From: Methanospirillum stamsii
Lineage (GTDB): Archaea > Halobacteriota > Methanomicrobia > Methanomicrobiales > Methanospirillaceae
Direction of reading: 5' to 3'
Assembly: GCF_003173335.1 (NCBI RefSeq)
Contig: NZ_QGMZ01000028.1
Span: forward strand, 1 to 64,000
Length of the DNA stretch: 64,000 bases
Shown here: positions 1 to 8,711 of the stretch, piece by piece
Numbering within the stretch: position 1 is the stretch's first letter
How the letters are laid out: each line of letters begins with the position of its first letter
The notes under the pieces: generated by a model
Seen by the model: only the letters and a program-made list of their open reading frames with translations
Told to the model about the DNA's origin: nothing
Databases searched by the model: none
Translations under genes and position numbers: made by a program

Positions 1-165
1 GCCAACAGTTTCAAGATATGAATTTGCTACCGCTGCTTTAAGCAAATCACGATTGTACTGAAATCCGGACAATCCTTTTGCAGGGTACTCAATATTTAGT
101 GCACGATCAACAAAAATATCCAATGTTTTTAGAGTTCTAAATAACCTACTCTGATTCAGAGTCAT
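1..165 (-). CDS. N-terminal part of an IS-associated protein (runs off the window)
   Basis: An open frame starts at an ATG at 163-165 and reads leftwards out of the window for at least 55 codons, beginning MTLNQSRLFRTLKTL. Its start overlaps the stop of the upstream DUF2080-type gene as ATGA, so the two are probably translationally coupled. DUF2080 proteins are commonly found next to transposase genes in methanogens, so this is probably the transposase partner. I cannot assign the family from the 55 residues that are visible. Confidence 0.5.
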   Translation of the reverse strand, partial: MTLNQSRLFRTLKTLDIFVDRALNIEYPAKGLSGFQYNRDLLKAAVANSYLETVG

Positions 166-314
166 TTTATAACCAAATAGACTGTTTTATCGAGATATTC
201 TTTAGGACAATCTACTTTTGCCCCATTCCCAAATTTTGTGACTTTTCTGACCAAGTACCCCTGGATGCCCTCAATTGTCAATCTGGTAGATGGTTCAATG
301 TCAATAGTTCGCAT
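162..314 (-). CDS. DUF2080 family transposase-associated protein
   Basis: A 50-aa protein whose core, VTKFGNGAKVDCPKEYL followed by KTVYLVI, is the signature I recognise for the small DUF2080 proteins encoded next to transposases in methanogenic archaea. The fold resembles small SpoVT/AbrB-like DNA-binding proteins, and the role is probably in regulating or assisting transposition (inference). The stop overlaps the next start (ATGA). The ATG lies directly behind the palindromic octamer pair at 316-334. It is too short to show in ordinary ORF lists. Confidence 0.7.
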   Translation of the reverse strand: MRTIDIEPSTRLTIEGIQGYLVRKVTKFGNGAKVDCPKEYLDKTVYLVIK

Positions 315-315
315 A

Positions 316-345
316 GTATATACAAAGTATATACTTTAAAATATT
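316..345 (-). promoter_or_regulatory. Promoter/operator-like element with two GTATATAC palindromes
   Basis: Two perfect palindromic octamers GTATATAC occupy 316-323 and 327-334, 11 bp apart, just upstream of the DUF2080 start, followed (on the minus strand, further upstream) by an A/T stretch. The 11-bp period puts both on one face of the helix, which suits a dimeric repressor such as the encoded DUF2080 protein itself. The element could equally be just the TATA box. Confidence 0.35.
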
Positions 346-804
346 TAAAGTTTCGTTGAATGTCGTTGACGAAAAAATCACTACAGAAGAAATAGTTCAG
401 TTTCCAATGGATGTATCAGATTCTTTCGGAGATACTGACAAATAATAATATTTATTAGAGAAACTAACATTAACTGCTTCTCAGTTCACACCCGAAACCA
501 TGAAAATTTCATCGGTTGATCTTAAATTGTGGGTATTAAGACAGTTTGATTTCTGAAATGATGATCTCAATAGAGAAATTCTGTAAATTTTCCAAGTAAT
601 ACTTCAATAAACAAGTTCGGTTGATACATAAATGTTATAGGTAACTCTAATCAAAATCAAATTGTGTTATTCTAATTGTTAAAACCGGATGAAAAAAATG
701 TAAGAAATATTGATTGATAAGAAAATTGCGTGATCATTCAGGTTATAATAATGAGTGTCATTAACAGACCCCATTCATGTTTAACGAAAATGATGATATT
801 ATTT
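335..804. other. Intergenic, AT-rich, with a short degraded coding relic
   Basis: No intact gene. A 27-codon open stretch on the plus strand at 362-445 (VVDEKITTEEIVQF...) has coding-like composition and ends in TAA without a start, so it looks like the 3' end of a lost gene. The rest shows no recognisable feature. Confidence 0.4.
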
Positions 805-2151
805 TCATCTTAAAAATTGAATATCATGAAAGTCCCATATTCTCCAAGGATTTTCGTCAACATTAAGTGGTGTACCATTCCAATCCCAAACTCCAAATAT
901 AACAGCCCCTTTTAAATGAATAATAACGCTGATACCAACTAAAACGAGTAGAACAAATGTCCAGATTTTTTTAGAAGAAGGTTTCATAGAAGATATTTTT
1001 GATAAAACTGGGATAATAAAATAGAGTAATAATGGATTTACATCCAGAAAAAATCGTGGGCCGTAAGAATGGCCTGCCCACCAATGAGGATACATGGAAA
1101 TTGCAATCCAATGGAAAAAAATCGTCATAAGGACAACGATATCAAATATATCGATAGATTTTGTTTTAATCTTTAAGTACACACCATAAATACTGAAAAT
1201 AAAAAACGGAGAAAATATTAATAAACCTCTTGCAGGAGAAAAAACATTTCCAATTAAGGCCTCAAAGATAACAGGAGAAAAATTAGTTATTCTTTCTGCT
1301 AAAAAATATGGCGGTAATATTGCATTGTATATGGAGAGATTCAGGATAATAAAAAGGAAAAGCGGAATAAACGTAAGAATACAATATTTTCCAATTCTTT
1401 TGTAACTATCCCTGTTACAATACAGCATATATAACGAAAAAAGAACAAGAGAGATAGCATTTGTGGGGCGGATTATGTATGCAATACTAAGAGGGATTCC
1501 AACATAAATTGAAAGGTGTGGTTTTTCTTTTGCATATAACATTCCTAGAAAAGCCAACTCCAGGAATAAAATCGACGGACCATGCATCCAAAATCCTCTA
1601 CTTGCAACAGACCACAATGACGTAGCAAAAGCAAAAATCAGGGATATCAAAATTGCATAATTATTATTTAAATATTTTCGGGCAATAAAATAGAATAGAA
1701 TTACGCAGAGTGCAGAAACAATTGATGCAATGGTCTTTTCATACAATAAATCATATAACCTATTATCTATTACCTTTAAAATGATATCCGGGTTGATTCC
1801 AACACTTTCCCCGACTTGAAGAATAATAGGTTCGATATCAACTGAGGAAATTCTCAGAATAAAATCTAAAAAAAATACTAATGGAATTGCAAGAATTGAA
1901 TTCGCATAGGGAAAATAGGAGTAATAATGCCCGTTATTATTAGTTATTCTATAGTCCTTATCATTCTCGAATGATACATACTCATCTAAATCAAAATTTC
2001 CCTCATAAATGATACTTTTTGTGAGGGGAATATAATATTTGGAATCAAATGAAGTTACAATAGGGCATAGTAAATATATGCTAAAAATAAAAAAAAATAA
2101 AATAACAGCAGTATAATAATCCGAATTTATCAATTTTTTGTGTATTTGCAT
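805..2151 (-). CDS. GT-C / ArnT-PMT-like (GT39) membrane glycosyltransferase
   Basis: A 448-aa integral membrane protein with an N-terminal membrane segment, an extracytoplasmic loop (about residues 35-75) and roughly ten further helices. Architecture and motifs such as ASRGFWMHGPSILFLELAFL and HWWAGHSYGPRFFLDVNPLL match the GT-C superfamily that uses polyprenyl-phosphate sugars as donors. It would act at the outer face of the membrane. It lies 98 bp downstream of a four-gene operon with a prenyltransferase and a flippase-like gene, consistent with a surface glycosylation pathway. The acceptor is unknown. Start: the first ATG after an AT-rich leader. Confidence 0.65.
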   Translation of the reverse strand: MQIHKKLINSDYYTAVILFFFIFSIYLLCPIVTSFDSKYYIPLTKSIIYEGNFDLDEYVSFENDKDYRITNNNGHYYSYFPYANSILAIPLVFFLDFILRISSVDIEPIILQVGESVGINPDIILKVIDNRLYDLLYEKTIASIVSALCVILFYFIARKYLNNNYAILISLIFAFATSLWSVASRGFWMHGPSILFLELAFLGMLYAKEKPHLSIYVGIPLSIAYIIRPTNAISLVLFSLYMLYCNRDSYKRIGKYCILTFIPLFLFIILNLSIYNAILPPYFLAERITNFSPVIFEALIGNVFSPARGLLIFSPFFIFSIYGVYLKIKTKSIDIFDIVVLMTIFFHWIAISMYPHWWAGHSYGPRFFLDVNPLLLYFIIPVLSKISSMKPSSKKIWTFVLLVLVGISVIIHLKGAVIFGVWDWNGTPLNVDENPWRIWDFHDIQFLR

Positions 2152-2249
2152 AATTCTGGTTAGATTTAGAATTTTTTACATTATTTACTTATCGAATAAT
2201 CATTTTCTCCAATTCTATAAATGGGAGAAATTTCATTTCTTTTGTTTAA

Positions 2250-3188
2250 TTAATTATTTATCTTATTTTTGGCATTGAATACAAATAATGCGACCATGCC
2301 CAATCCTACAGCAAACCAGAGGGTTGCTACACGGGTAAGAAGAGTTGCAGAAACCGCTGCATCTAACGGAATTTTCTCAGCGGTAATCAGAACCGTCATT
2401 AATCCTTCGGTAGCTCCAAGACCTCCGGGAATCATGACTAGCAATCCTGCTAAAGTTGAACTAGCGAAGATAAAGACTGAAACCATGATATTTACCGGAT
2501 ATCCAAGCCCCTCAAGTGCAAGAGAAAGACAAAGACATTCAAAAAACCATGATACACATGAAAGCAGGACACTTATTAGTAATGGTGCCGGACCGGAAAG
2601 AATCTTTGTTGAGTTAAGAATTGTGTCTAACAAAGGAAGAAACTTACTAATCCGGATAGATTTTGACATCCAAGTTCTGAACCAGGAAACAAATTTTGCA
2701 TTTTGAATGAGTACTATCAATAAGATAAGAACTATACCCATTATCACTCCTGGAATAATGCCAATTCCCAATAATGCAGCACTTATTAAAAGTAGAATAA
2801 CCATACCAAAAAGATCTGTCAACCTTTCAATGAGGACCACCGGAGTAGTATGTCCAGAATCATGACCAAACCTTGTCAGTAAATATGGCTTAATAAGTTC
2901 TCCACTTTTAGCCGGAGTCAGTGTCATCGAAAAACCAGAAAAAAAGCATAAAAAACTAGTCAAAAATGGAATACGGACATCAATCTTTCTCAGTAAATAT
3001 TCCCATTTTACAAACCTGATAAGATAATTCACAAAAGCAAAAAGCAACATTAAAACAAACAAAACCAAAGGAAAAGAAGAAATAATATTTACCGTCTGAT
3101 CAAAGTTCGAATAGATAATAAAAACTGCATAGATTACAGCAGCGAAGATAATTATTCTGATATATTGATGGATCTTGTTTTGTTTCAT
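2250..3188 (-). CDS. Flippase-like UPF0104 / lysylphosphatidylglycerol synthase TM-region protein
   Basis: A 312-aa polytopic membrane protein with about eight hydrophobic segments. Motifs typical of the UPF0104 / AglD-C-terminal family are present: GFSMTLTPAKSGELIKPYLL (about 85-105), ERLTDLFGMVILLL, and MIPGGLGATEGLMTVL near the C-terminus. In archaea such domains are linked to lipid-linked sugar handling. The ATG overlaps the stop of the PHP gene by 4 nt (ATGA), showing co-translation in the 0.8-5.7 kb operon. A role as a lipid-carrier translocator is inferred. Confidence 0.7.
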   Translation of the reverse strand: MKQNKIHQYIRIIIFAAVIYAVFIIYSNFDQTVNIISSFPLVLFVLMLLFAFVNYLIRFVKWEYLLRKIDVRIPFLTSFLCFFSGFSMTLTPAKSGELIKPYLLTRFGHDSGHTTPVVLIERLTDLFGMVILLLISAALLGIGIIPGVIMGIVLILLIVLIQNAKFVSWFRTWMSKSIRISKFLPLLDTILNSTKILSGPAPLLISVLLSCVSWFFECLCLSLALEGLGYPVNIMVSVFIFASSTLAGLLVMIPGGLGATEGLMTVLITAEKIPLDAAVSATLLTRVATLWFAVGLGMVALFVFNAKNKINN

Positions 3189-3850
3189 TTTCTTAATTTC
3201 CTGGTAATTATTGATATCAGATGGTAAAATGGTAGACTACGATTATATTGGATATTTGCACAATGAAGGTTTATCAAAAATTCTTTTGGACTGTCAAAAG
3301 GAGCAATGCGAACAGTTGTTCTAAAGAGTTCCCACCGACAATGAGCATCTGAACCACCAGTGATTAATAAATTATTTTTTGCAGAAAATTTTCTCGCAGT
3401 GGTAATATCCCCATCTGATAATGTCCGGGAATTATAAACCTCTATTGCATGAATTTTGGGTAAAAGTGAGGAGATTGTTTCATACTTCATTGCACTTTTC
3501 CTATATCTGTCCCCGGGATGCGGAATAATTGGAATCCCCCCCTGATCCAGAATGTTATCAAGAGTTTCTTCTGGTGAATGATAAGGAGGGATCTCCTCAT
3601 TTAAAAAAAGACCAATTATCTCTCCATGAGTAGTCTTTATCTCTGCAGAAATAATTGACGGAATTCTATCATCATGATAGTATCCCATCTGGTGATAGTT
3701 TAATGACCCCAGAATAGAATTATGATCGCAAATAATTGGGGTCACCCTTGCCTTTTTTGCCAGTGTATGGATCTCTCTTATGGAGAGTAGACTATCCCGG
3801 GAATATCTGGAATGAATATGCATATCCAGGAGAATATCGTCAGAATCCAT
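3185..3850 (-). CDS. PHP-domain metal-dependent phosphoesterase
   Basis: A 221-aa cytoplasmic protein with the PHP signature: H11-I-H13 in LDMHIHSRYSRDS, ICDHNS, an Asp/Glu-containing SAEIKTTHGE, IPHPGD, and GGSDAH near the C-terminus. These residues bind the two or three metals of PHP phosphoesterases. It overlaps the upstream UbiA gene by 11 nt and the downstream UPF0104 gene by 4 nt. In this operon it could dephosphorylate a polyprenyl-phosphoribose-5-phosphate intermediate (inference); the substrate cannot be read from sequence. Confidence 0.8.
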   Translation of the reverse strand: MDSDDILLDMHIHSRYSRDSLLSIREIHTLAKKARVTPIICDHNSILGSLNYHQMGYYHDDRIPSIISAEIKTTHGEIIGLFLNEEIPPYHSPEETLDNILDQGGIPIIPHPGDRYRKSAMKYETISSLLPKIHAIEVYNSRTLSDGDITTARKFSAKNNLLITGGSDAHCRWELFRTTVRIAPFDSPKEFLINLHCANIQYNRSLPFYHLISIITRKLRK

Positions 3851-4691
3851 AAAGAACTAACACCACCACTGCAAACCAGAGAAGGAGGTTGGTAAGGAAA
3901 GCATATTCTTTCAGAAGATCATCCGGGTCTAGACCTGAAATAAGGGATTTTGATAAGAAAGAGAAGATTCCAAAGATCGCAAATGGAATTGTTAAGACAA
4001 AGTATGAAGTATGTGAACCAGTAATTGCATAAATCAGATAAACCATCAGGACTGCAGTTGCAGATAATATCAAATAAGCCTGGAGAACGATTCCATTATA
4101 CTCACCAAGAACCGGACGATGAGCAATTGCACTTTCAATAATTCCTATTTCAGAATACCGTTTCGAAAAACCAAGTAGTAACGCTAAAAGAAACGCTGCA
4201 GTAAATAACCATGGGGAGAGAAAAACATCTGCTACGATGCACCCTGCAAGAACACGTAAAACAAATCCAACTCCGATGACAATAACATCAACAATAGCAA
4301 CGTTCTTGAGCCAGTAAGTATACGCAATGTTCTGAACTATATATAATCCAATTACACAACCAAAGAGGGGATTCATATGAGTTAATCCGATTATTGTAAG
4401 AATAAAAAGAATAACTACAAGAAACAACGCCTCTTTCACCGATATTGCTCCGGATGGCAGTGGACGTTTCAGTTTTTTCGGGTGATGGGAATCACGCTCT
4501 TTATCACGAATATCATTGAGAATATAGATAATTCCTGATACTGCACAAAAAACCAGGGTTGCAATAATTACAGAAAACAGTACATCCAAAGAAAATAAGA
4601 GGTCACCAAAGAGTAGTGGTGTCAGAACAAGAAGGTTCTTGTACCACTGTTTTACTCTGATAAGTTGTAGGACTGACTTAATATTGATCAA
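3840..4691 (-). CDS. UbiA-family decaprenyl-phosphate phosphoribosyltransferase-like enzyme
   Basis: A 283-aa polytopic prenyltransferase. The first Asp-rich motif is YILNDIRDKERDSHHPKKLK with following RPLPSG; RVKQWYKNLLVL precedes it and GFSKRYSEI follows. This set matches the DPPR synthase branch of UbiA (mycobacterial Rv3806c type: RQW.KN, NDVRD.E.DR.HP.K..RP, GKRYAEL) rather than the quinone or digeranylgeranyl branches. That enzyme transfers phosphoribose from PRPP to polyprenyl phosphate. It overlaps DUF362 by 14 nt and PHP by 11 nt. The archaeal substrate (dolichyl-type phosphate, PRPP) is inferred. Confidence 0.75.
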   Translation of the reverse strand: MINIKSVLQLIRVKQWYKNLLVLTPLLFGDLLFSLDVLFSVIIATLVFCAVSGIIYILNDIRDKERDSHHPKKLKRPLPSGAISVKEALFLVVILFILTIIGLTHMNPLFGCVIGLYIVQNIAYTYWLKNVAIVDVIVIGVGFVLRVLAGCIVADVFLSPWLFTAAFLLALLLGFSKRYSEIGIIESAIAHRPVLGEYNGIVLQAYLILSATAVLMVYLIYAITGSHTSYFVLTIPFAIFGIFSFLSKSLISGLDPDDLLKEYAFLTNLLLWFAVVVLVLYGF

Positions 4692-5745
4692 AAAGTCTGC
4701 CCCAGGGTGTTTTGGAGAATGAATGTATCCTGCGTCTCCCTACCAGGTTATACCAGAGATAATCATGATAAAAGGCAGAACCAAAAACAGCAAGCATAAA
4801 AAGTGATGTTTTGAAAACCAGTGGCTCTAAAAATGATAGTTTGCCCTTTCTAAAGAGTTGATCTCCTGCAACAACGGGGCTTTTACCCGTAAAAAACCGG
4901 AAGTTAAGATTGGATATATCATCACCCAGTATTTCGATCTGGTCCGGATCACCACATCCAAGTCCCTCATCATGTGCCATTCTGATGAAGGGTATCTGCA
5001 TTGGGTCAAATCCCATGATTTTTGCACTTATTGAATCAATTGCTACCTGATCATGGCTTGCAAGTAAGATGTTCCCTTCATAAGGGATCATGGTACGTGG
5101 ACCCGGACCATTCCCACACACCGCACCATCCATAATTGCAAATATTCCCTGATGTATCTCCTTTTGAATTTTTAATAAATCTACGAGCACTTCGTGTATG
5201 AGACGGTGACAATGATGTCTTCGTTCAGTAATAAGGCCACCAAAAGCATTTTTCATCGCTCCGGTCATGGTGGTATGCCCATGAGTTTTCACCGTTGGAA
5301 GGTGAATCATATTTTTTCCAACAAAGAAAGAGGGAAGAGTATGTGTTCCTTCAAATATTTCATCTAATGCAGGGGTTTCTGCATGAATTTGATACGGTTT
5401 CCACTCCACATCAGTTAAGGGTATGAATGGTATGTTATATTTCTGTAAAACCGGACTCCATTTGTTACCCACAACCCCTTTCTCAATCTTTGTAACCACC
5501 GTCCGGTTTTCCGTAGCAGTGAGGTTATGGTATCCTCTGCTGCGTAATGCACTAGCAACGCCATCAAGCTGCCAGGGTTCAGTAGAACACGCCGGATAAT
5601 ATAGAGACCAAGAAAGATTTAATTTTATGAGGGTTTCTGAATCCGGAGAGATATGATCAGATATTTTACCGATTTCCAAAAGGTTGTCATAGTCTTTTAT
5701 GATATTATGAGGATTAGTTATTAGCGCTGATACAGAAGATGACAT
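4678..5745 (-). CDS. DUF362 domain-containing protein
   Basis: A 355-aa protein and first gene of the operon. It has the DUF362 pattern: an N-terminal lead with LIKLNLSW, a central KTHGHTTMTGAMKNAFGG segment, AIMDGAVCGNGPGP, and ASHDQVAIDSISAKIMGFDP. Some DUF362 proteins carry 4Fe-4S domains; none is visible here, and the C-terminus (about 305-355) is instead hydrophobic and aromatic, suggesting membrane association. The biochemical role of the family is not settled. Its tight coupling to UbiA/PHP points to the lipid-sugar pathway. Confidence 0.7.
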   Translation of the reverse strand: MSSSVSALITNPHNIIKDYDNLLEIGKISDHISPDSETLIKLNLSWSLYYPACSTEPWQLDGVASALRSRGYHNLTATENRTVVTKIEKGVVGNKWSPVLQKYNIPFIPLTDVEWKPYQIHAETPALDEIFEGTHTLPSFFVGKNMIHLPTVKTHGHTTMTGAMKNAFGGLITERRHHCHRLIHEVLVDLLKIQKEIHQGIFAIMDGAVCGNGPGPRTMIPYEGNILLASHDQVAIDSISAKIMGFDPMQIPFIRMAHDEGLGCGDPDQIEILGDDISNLNFRFFTGKSPVVAGDQLFRKGKLSFLEPLVFKTSLFMLAVFGSAFYHDYLWYNLVGRRRIHSFSKTPWGRLFDQY

Positions 5746-6093
5746 AAATTATTCTCTTATTTAATTTGATATAATATTGTTTAACTGTATTCAACAGGGT
5801 ATTCGTAATAATGGCAATATGAGAAATTTGATTGTAATTGAAGATGACTACAGCATGAAATATTGTACCTATTTTTGATAAAAAAAATATATCTTCACGA
5901 AAATCTGTGTTTAATTTTATAATCACAGTTTTTTAACAGATGGTAAGTTCCCTATATATTCTTTCTATCCTAATGAAAGCATAAATGCCTTATTACAAAA
6001 GTCCCCGCCGCAACCGGACATCAAACACCTTATCATATGTTCATCGTATCACAACCTTTTTGCTTATGCTCTTCCTTGTTACCTTTTGATATC
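5746..6093. other. Divergent intergenic region
   Basis: Separates the minus-strand DUF362 operon from the plus-strand lipoprotein gene, so it must hold both promoters. AT-rich runs occur near 5750-5780 and 5870-5960. An ATG at 6037 in frame with the lipoprotein gene is rejected as its start because the signal peptide begins at 6094. No other gene seen. Confidence 0.4.
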
Positions 6094-6774
6094 ATGCAGA
6101 GAAAAATAACTGTAATCCAATTGTTGCTTATTTTAATAATTACTGGATTTTTATGCGTTGGATGTCTTGCACAATCAAAAGAGCAGCCATCATTCAATCC
6201 GGATCCGGAATTTGAAACAGCCGTACTGGACCCCTGGATGATACCTGTTCAAGTTCTCCCGGAACAGGGTATTAACTCTGAAGAGATGGAATCTATCAGA
6301 GAAAGAGGGGTTGAAAGTCAGCCAGCCGAAGTTGAAAATTTCGGCAATGGTGGCTCTATCAAAGGCGGGCCATCAGCAATTATCCTTCTTGTGAGTGGAG
6401 TTAAGGGAATGAGTACCTTAGAAAACCACCGAAACTGGATAGATGTGATGAGTTATTCCTTCAATTCAGGTGAAAACCCGGAAAACGAAAAAGTATTCGG
6501 AGAAAATTATCTGACGATTACCAAACACGTGGATATTTCAAGTCCGGTCCTCTTTAATCTTATGAAATCCGGAGGAGGCCCGGTAAATGAGATAGAGATA
6601 GAGATACTGGGAAGTGGACAGGTAATGGCTGAATTACTCATGAAAAATGCAAGAGTTGTCGGGTATTCCTCTCATAGTGATCCAAATGATCAGTTTATTG
6701 AGATGGTAACTTTTGCCGCCAGTGATGCACAATGGAAGATGCCATTGTATGATGATAAAGGAATGGATAAATGA
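6094..6774 (+). CDS. Secreted lipoprotein-like protein of unknown function
   Basis: About 226 aa when started at the ATG at 6094, which places a classical signal peptide (MQRKITVIQLLLILIITGFL then CVGC) at the N-terminus; the frame is open from 6037 but the extra residues would precede the signal. VGC is lipobox-like, so the mature protein may be membrane-anchored by lipid on C24. The mature part is acidic with no family I recognise. It converges on the deacetylase-like gene with only 13 bp between stops. Confidence 0.6.
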   Translation: MQRKITVIQLLLILIITGFLCVGCLAQSKEQPSFNPDPEFETAVLDPWMIPVQVLPEQGINSEEMESIRERGVESQPAEVENFGNGGSIKGGPSAIILLVSGVKGMSTLENHRNWIDVMSYSFNSGENPENEKVFGENYLTITKHVDISSPVLFNLMKSGGGPVNEIEIEILGSGQVMAELLMKNARVVGYSSHSDPNDQFIEMVTFAASDAQWKMPLYDDKGMDK

Positions 6775-6787
6775 GTTTTTTTCCTTT

Positions 6788-7915
6788 TCAATGATCTGGT
6801 AACTTCCTGTTTTTTGGACCTACGGGTAGCAATTCATTCCTGAGCATCGGGTCTGCTTGTCCTGACCCGCCATCATCATAAGTTACCCGTTCATTCGGAT
6901 ACCGGGCATTGACAACATCATTGGAGAGAGTAATTTCAGGGAGGATATGTTCGTTCATTATTTCACTGAGAGTTCTACTCCGGTTTCCTAAAGGGTCGCG
7001 AGAATGGATGTATGTAAAGAACTTGTATGTTGGTTCTGCCTGTTTTTGTGAACTATGAGTAATTGCACCAAAGACACTATCCTGGCTCATTCTTTCTATC
7101 TCCTGTTCTGCCACCCTTTCTTGGTCAAATACTCCGATTATATGGTGGCTGAGCCATTTGTGCTCTGTTCCTTTAACATCTCCAACAATAACAAAATCAT
7201 TCACCCCTTTTCCATTCTCCTGTCCTATCGAACGTTCCCCCGGGATTCCAGTATTCAAAAAACCAGAACAGGTATCATATGTAATAGAAGATGGCAGGGT
7301 TACTTTGTCCTGTTCATCATTGGCACAACCGGACTGTAAAACCGGATTTAATGGTGCAAGGGCTGCTATCATGTCATCCAGGGTGCCAAGGTATGGTTCA
7401 GGGATTTTTGTGTGCTTAAGACGTTCAATTCTGGCCTCATCAGGAGAATAATCTGTATAACCGTCCCATCCACTGTGATAAATGCTGTGATGGTGAAGTG
7501 CAATCTCATGCCCGTTCTTCTCCCATGACCGGACCTCTGCAAGTTTTTCCTGGTCAGATCCAATCATCGTTCCCCATTGCGGGGTAAACATAAGAGTCAG
7601 TGATAATCCATATTCATCTGCCCGACTGACCATCTCCCTAAGTACCGAGTATGCAGCCTGAAGTTTTTGTTCCTGGTGGGGATCCCCATGAAATGGCTCA
7701 TTATGGACTGCAATAAAATATAAAGGAAGAGGATTGGGTATTGGACCTGTGTCCGGGCGAAAAACCTTTGACTCCGCAGATACCGACGGGATGGAACATA
7801 TTATTAGAAAAAAGCACAGGAGAATCGATATTGATGAATAGAAATTTTTGGTTCTGCCGGGTTGGAGCATCATATATGATGGTGATATGGACTCAAAAGC
7901 CAAAAAGATATCCAT
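6788..7915 (-). CDS. Secreted polysaccharide-deacetylase-like protein
   Basis: Up to 375 aa. A hydrophobic signal (SISILLCFFLIICSIPSVSA) sits near residues 27-47, so the ATG at 7873 or 7870 (M15/M16) may be the real start. The mature part shows features of the NodB/GH-deacetylase barrel: AVHNEPFHGD, LTLMFTPQWG, and NGHEIALHHHSIYHSGWDGY with clustered metal-ligand-type His. The substrate is probably a surface glycan, but catalytic residues cannot be fully assigned. It lies near other exported proteins. Confidence 0.55.
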   Translation of the reverse strand: MDIFLAFESISPSYMMLQPGRTKNFYSSISILLCFFLIICSIPSVSAESKVFRPDTGPIPNPLPLYFIAVHNEPFHGDPHQEQKLQAAYSVLREMVSRADEYGLSLTLMFTPQWGTMIGSDQEKLAEVRSWEKNGHEIALHHHSIYHSGWDGYTDYSPDEARIERLKHTKIPEPYLGTLDDMIAALAPLNPVLQSGCANDEQDKVTLPSSITYDTCSGFLNTGIPGERSIGQENGKGVNDFVIVGDVKGTEHKWLSHHIIGVFDQERVAEQEIERMSQDSVFGAITHSSQKQAEPTYKFFTYIHSRDPLGNRSRTLSEIMNEHILPEITLSNDVVNARYPNERVTYDDGGSGQADPMLRNELLPVGPKNRKLPDH

Positions 7916-8094
7916 TGCATAGGATCTGTTTTCAATAATTTTGGTAAACCTACCATATTCACCATTTTTTCTGAATATTTTCCGGTAGACAATCGAAATT
8001 CCCGGTCTTTCATTCCATTCGTTTTTTACGATTCAGTGAAAGAATATTCTATGGGTAGTATCGGTACAATACACGTGAATAAAAAAAAGAGGGA

Positions 8095-8343
8095 TTATTC
8101 CATCTGATAGTTCTTTTTCAGTTCTTCCCATTCATGTGATTGCATCAGGAGATCTAGACCGGTGTTCATGGTTTCGAGAAGTTCTGAATTGCCTTTTTTC
8201 ACTGCAACACGATAGTGATCATCTGTCTCAAACTCCCCGATAACATGGCAGTCACACCCGTCCATATGGGTCTTAATTAAAGAACTCGCACTGATTACTG
8301 CATCAATATTGCCTGCCTGTAGTTCATCAAATGCTTCGTTCAT
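8095..8343 (-). pseudogene. C-terminal remnant of an SBP_bac_3 (amino-acid type) solute-binding protein
   Basis: 82 codons beginning MNEAFDELQAGNIDAVISAS resemble the last lobe of SBP_bac_3 proteins (the D.ELQ.G.IDAV pattern and a final helix ending in EWEELKKNY). The homologous frame extends a little upstream (KAPESLFGYKG) and then hits a TAA at about 8378. The first two-thirds of the protein are missing and no signal peptide exists, so this is a relic. The same domain occurs intact in the sensor at 43888-46713. Confidence 0.6.
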
Positions 8344-8711
8344 TCCTTTGTACCCGAAAAGTGATTCAGGTGCCTTATATTAATACAAGGGTTAGGGAGA
8401 ACCTTCTCTTTATCATATTCTCTGGTTTTACTTGGTACCCATGAGAAATTATGTATAGAGATGTAATTCCCTCAATAACACTCCATCCAGTTTTCCATCA
8501 TATCGAGTAAGTCTGTTCGTACAAAAGGGAACCGGAATAATTTTCCCTGGAATTAAAAAGCTTTCAAATATACTCCCGGATTTCTAATAATTATTTGCCA
8601 TGCAGCAGCGTGATGCATATCATTATGATCTCACCTCTTGAAATGGTTCAACATCTGAAATATCAGAATTTTTACTTCTTTTTTTCAGATTGGACGAACC
8701 CACACATTATT
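8344..8711. other. Intergenic region before the papain-type protease
   Basis: Contains the short upstream extension of the SBP_bac_3 relic and an AT-rich stretch near 8570-8600 (TTTCTAATAATTATTTGCC) that could be a promoter for the protease gene. The protease frame is open from 8595, but its early residues lack signal-peptide character. Otherwise nothing seen. Confidence 0.35.
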
